From: JBIKLM01 sp044375105
GTDB lineage: Bacteria; Planctomycetota; UBA1135; GCA-002686595
Assembly (NCBI GenBank): GCA_044375105.1
Contig: JBILNK010000105.1
Coordinates: forward strand, 1 to 14,638
Length of the DNA: 14,638 nucleotides
Direction of reading: 5' to 3'
Within the stretch, counting starts at the first letter, position 1, and each line of letters begins with the position of its first letter. Under the pieces are notes generated by a model. The model was not told the DNA's origin and did not search any database. It saw only the letters and a list, made by a program, of their open reading frames with translations. Shown piece after piece: positions 12,710 to 14,638 of this stretch. A program made the position numbers and the translations under genes.

Positions 12710-14517
12710 AATACCAACGACGTTTCGAGACCGACCGTCAAGGCCTGGCCATGGCGGCCACGGTGATCACCGTGTTCGCTACGGGAGCGATGGTCGCAGT
12801 GATGATGACTCTGGCGAGTTCCGAGAACCGCCAAGCCACCGTAGAGCGAGATGACACGGTCGCCGAATACCTGGCCGAGGGAGCTCTGGACATGGCCGGC
12901 GAGAACGTGATCGCCGCCCTCTCCGGATGGTCTTGGCCAGCCAGCACGATGCAAGTGGCCATCGACGGCCAGGAGATCCCGGTCGCGGTGGCGGCCACCG
13001 GTACGATCCTGGCCCAGCCCGAGTCCAGCGGTATCCAGCAGTTCGTGCTCGGTTTCGGGCTCTCGACCGAAGTGGAGGCCGGCGGCGCGACCCGAGTTTT
13101 ACGACGTTTCTTCAACGCGACCGCAACACCGATTTTCCAATTCGCTGTGTTCTACGATCAGGACCTGGAGATCCACCCGGGCCCGAACATGACTCTGGGC
13201 GGACGCGTGCACAGCAACCGTGACATCTACATGAGCACGGCCAACAGCACGATCCGCGTCGATACCAACTATCTGCGCGCCGTCGGATCCATCTACCGGG
13301 GCCGAAAGACGTCGGTGAACTCCTCTGCTGGCACCGTGCAAATCCGGCGCTGGGTCGAGAACCCCTTCGACCCCTTGGCGATCAAGGAATTCGTGGCCAT
13401 GCCGAGCCAGGTGGACCTCTACCTGCAGGGCCTCTATACCCCCAGCGGTTACGATTCCGACTTCAAGACCGGATGGGACAAGAACGGCGATGGCGACTTC
13501 ACGGACGTGGGTGAATACCTGCCCTTCGTGGACGGCGCACTCGAGATGTGGAAGCAGCCTTCGAACTATCCAATCGAAGGCCACACGGTCTTGACCGGCG
13601 AGCACGGCATCGGCGTCTCCAAGGTGCCGGACATCGGCTCGATCCAGCAGTACGTTCCGGTGGCCAGCGGCGAACAGGGCGGCTTCATCTACAACCCGGC
13701 GACCAAGACCTACTCGCCAGCCGTGGGCGTCCCGGGCACGCACAAGCCCGGCATGTACAACTCCATGGCCGGTCTCAAGATCTTACTCAAGCCCAACGGC
13801 ACCCATCAGGTATTCTCGAACGGGGCCGACGTGACCGGGCTGATCGGCTCGACGGTCTCGGTGACCGAAATCTACGATGCCCGGGAATCGAACGGCCAAA
13901 ACAAGAAGGTCAAGGTGGCTTCGCTCAACGTGGCCGCCCTCAACACGAGCCCGTTCTGGCCGGCCAACGGGCTGATCTACTGCTGCAAGGACGGCGCGGC
14001 TCCGGGAGTCGATTCGGGCGGCCTCTATCTCTACAACGGTCAGCAGCTCAAGGCCAGCCTGACCTGTGTGGCCGAGGGCGGTCTCTACATCAAGGGCGAC
14101 TACAACACGGTGGCCAAGAAGGGCGCCGCCGTGATCGCCGACGCGGTGAACCTGCTGTCCACCTCATGGACCGGCACCAAGACCCCGGGCACGCTGCCCT
14201 GGGCCTCGGAAACCACCTACAACGTGGCCCTGATCACCGGCAGCACCGGGTCGAGCAACCAGGACTACAGCGGCGGTCTGGAGAACTTGCCCCGCTTCCA
14301 CGAAAACTGGACCAACAAGGTTTGCCGGCTGAGCGGCTCACTGGTCAACACCTGGGCCAACCAGCTGTGCACCGGCAAATGGGTCTACGGGGGCGACCGC
14401 TACCAGGCCCCACGCCGCGAGTGGACCTACGACACGGCCTTCAACAACATGGCCAACCTACCGCCCTTCACGCCCATGGCGGTCGAAGGACGCAGCGTGG
14501 TCACCTGGGAGCCCTGA
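12706..14517 (+). CDS. Long PilX-like pilus-associated protein with large C-terminal domain
   Basis: The protein has 603 residues. The N-terminus fits a PilX-type minor pilin: RQGLAMAATVITVFATGAMVAVMMTLASSENRQA, hydrophobic at about 14-37, then an amphipathic helix with VAEYLAEGALDMAGENV. Beyond it lies a large exported domain. FQFAVFYDQDLEIHPGPNMTLGGRVHSNRDIY (145-175) and the C-terminal part (GGLYIKGDYNT..AAVIADAVNLLS, then YSGGLENLPRFHENW and GSLVNTW) resemble segments I recall from uncharacterised large PilX-like proteins. WDKNGDGDFTDVGE (257-270) is an EF-hand or dockerin-like calcium loop. C426, C427, C453, C540 and C556 could form disulfides. Ordinary PilX proteins are under about 200 residues, so most of this one is extra, perhaps an adhesive or tip domain (inference). 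The start overlaps the PilW-like stop. The gene ends in strong hairpins. Confidence 0.8.
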   Translation: MKYQRRFETDRQGLAMAATVITVFATGAMVAVMMTLASSENRQATVERDDTVAEYLAEGALDMAGENVIAALSGWSWPASTMQVAIDGQEIPVAVAATGTILAQPESSGIQQFVLGFGLSTEVEAGGATRVLRRFFNATATPIFQFAVFYDQDLEIHPGPNMTLGGRVHSNRDIYMSTANSTIRVDTNYLRAVGSIYRGRKTSVNSSAGTVQIRRWVENPFDPLAIKEFVAMPSQVDLYLQGLYTPSGYDSDFKTGWDKNGDGDFTDVGEYLPFVDGALEMWKQPSNYPIEGHTVLTGEHGIGVSKVPDIGSIQQYVPVASGEQGGFIYNPATKTYSPAVGVPGTHKPGMYNSMAGLKILLKPNGTHQVFSNGADVTGLIGSTVSVTEIYDARESNGQNKKVKVASLNVAALNTSPFWPANGLIYCCKDGAAPGVDSGGLYLYNGQQLKASLTCVAEGGLYIKGDYNTVAKKGAAVIADAVNLLSTSWTGTKTPGTLPWASETTYNVALITGSTGSSNQDYSGGLENLPRFHENWTNKVCRLSGSLVNTWANQLCTGKWVYGGDRYQAPRREWTYDTAFNNMANLPPFTPMAVEGRSVVTWEP

Positions 14518-14551
14518 TCGCTGCTCAGGCCCAAGCGCAAGCGATCAGGGC
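14511..14551 (+). terminator. 12-bp perfect hairpin containing the stop codon of the PilX-like gene
   Basis: GCCCTGATCGCT (14511-14522) pairs perfectly with AGCGATCAGGGC (14540-14551) around a 17-base loop. The stop TGA (14515-14517) is inside the left arm. No T-tract follows. It is the first of two tandem hairpins closing the pilin operon. Confidence 0.6.
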
Positions 14552-14575
14552 CGCACCCGAGGGGTCCGTAAGGGC

Positions 14576-14615
14576 CGGCGCGCCCCGCCCGTCATGCGAC
14601 GGTCGGGGCGCGCTG
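14576..14615 (+). terminator. Strong GC-rich hairpin after the pilin operon
   Basis: GCGCGCCCCG (14578-14587) pairs with CGGGGCGCGC (14604-14613). One C-T mismatch then separates an inner stem CCGTC/GACGG (14589-14593 with 14598-14602) around the loop ATGC. Two further outer pairs (one G-U) extend it to 14576-14615. It is the most stable hairpin in the window. Only TT occurs soon after it, so it lacks a classic T-tract. Confidence 0.65.
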
Positions 14616-14638
14616 CGTTAGGCCGCGCAGAGCGCAAG

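Overview
The window is 14.6 kb of very GC-rich bacterial DNA with tightly packed genes on both strands. There is no rRNA, tRNA, insertion sequence, phage gene or CRISPR array. Type IV pilin-like genes, an ABC exporter and a WalW-type deacetylase point to a Gram-negative-type bacterium. The short GGQ release-factor paralogue resembles ones I associate with Planctomycetota, but Myxococcota or Acidobacteriota-like lineages cannot be excluded from sequence reading alone.

Layout. 1-1113 (+) is the 3' part of a FemAB/BioF2-like GNAT acyltransferase. It converges on a WalW-like polysaccharide deacetylase (1296-2354, -); both suit surface-polysaccharide metabolism. After a 463-bp gap come a GGQ ribosome-rescue factor (2818-3159, -) and an ABC exporter (3156-4991, -) that share a 4-base GTGA overlap. 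Upstream on the same strand is a second coupled pair: a polytopic membrane protein (6052-6654) and a secreted TPR-like protein (5240-6055). A RecQ-family helicase (6739-8457, +) is divergent from it. A convergent 429-bp gap rich in hairpins leads to a minus-strand pair, a coiled-coil protein (9341-9868) and a PAS protein whose fold aligns without gaps to part of photoactive yellow protein but lacks the chromophore cysteine (8887-9327). Divergent from that pair is a membrane-anchored coiled-coil protein (10258-11253, +). Last is a three-gene pilin operon (11577-14517, +): PilV-like, PilW-like and a long PilX-like protein, joined by two ATGA overlaps and closed by two strong hairpins.

Most notable observations: the degenerate PYP-like protein in a coiled-coil gene pair close to pilus genes; a 603-residue PilX-like protein with an EF-hand-like loop, next to a PilW-like protein with its own calcium-loop-like motif; a RecQ with about 130 residues between its helicase core and zinc cluster; a WalW homologue with Ala at the usual catalytic Asp; and repeated placement of stop codons inside 3' hairpins that have no T-tract, best seen at recQ (14-bp stem) and the pilX-like gene (12-bp perfect stem).
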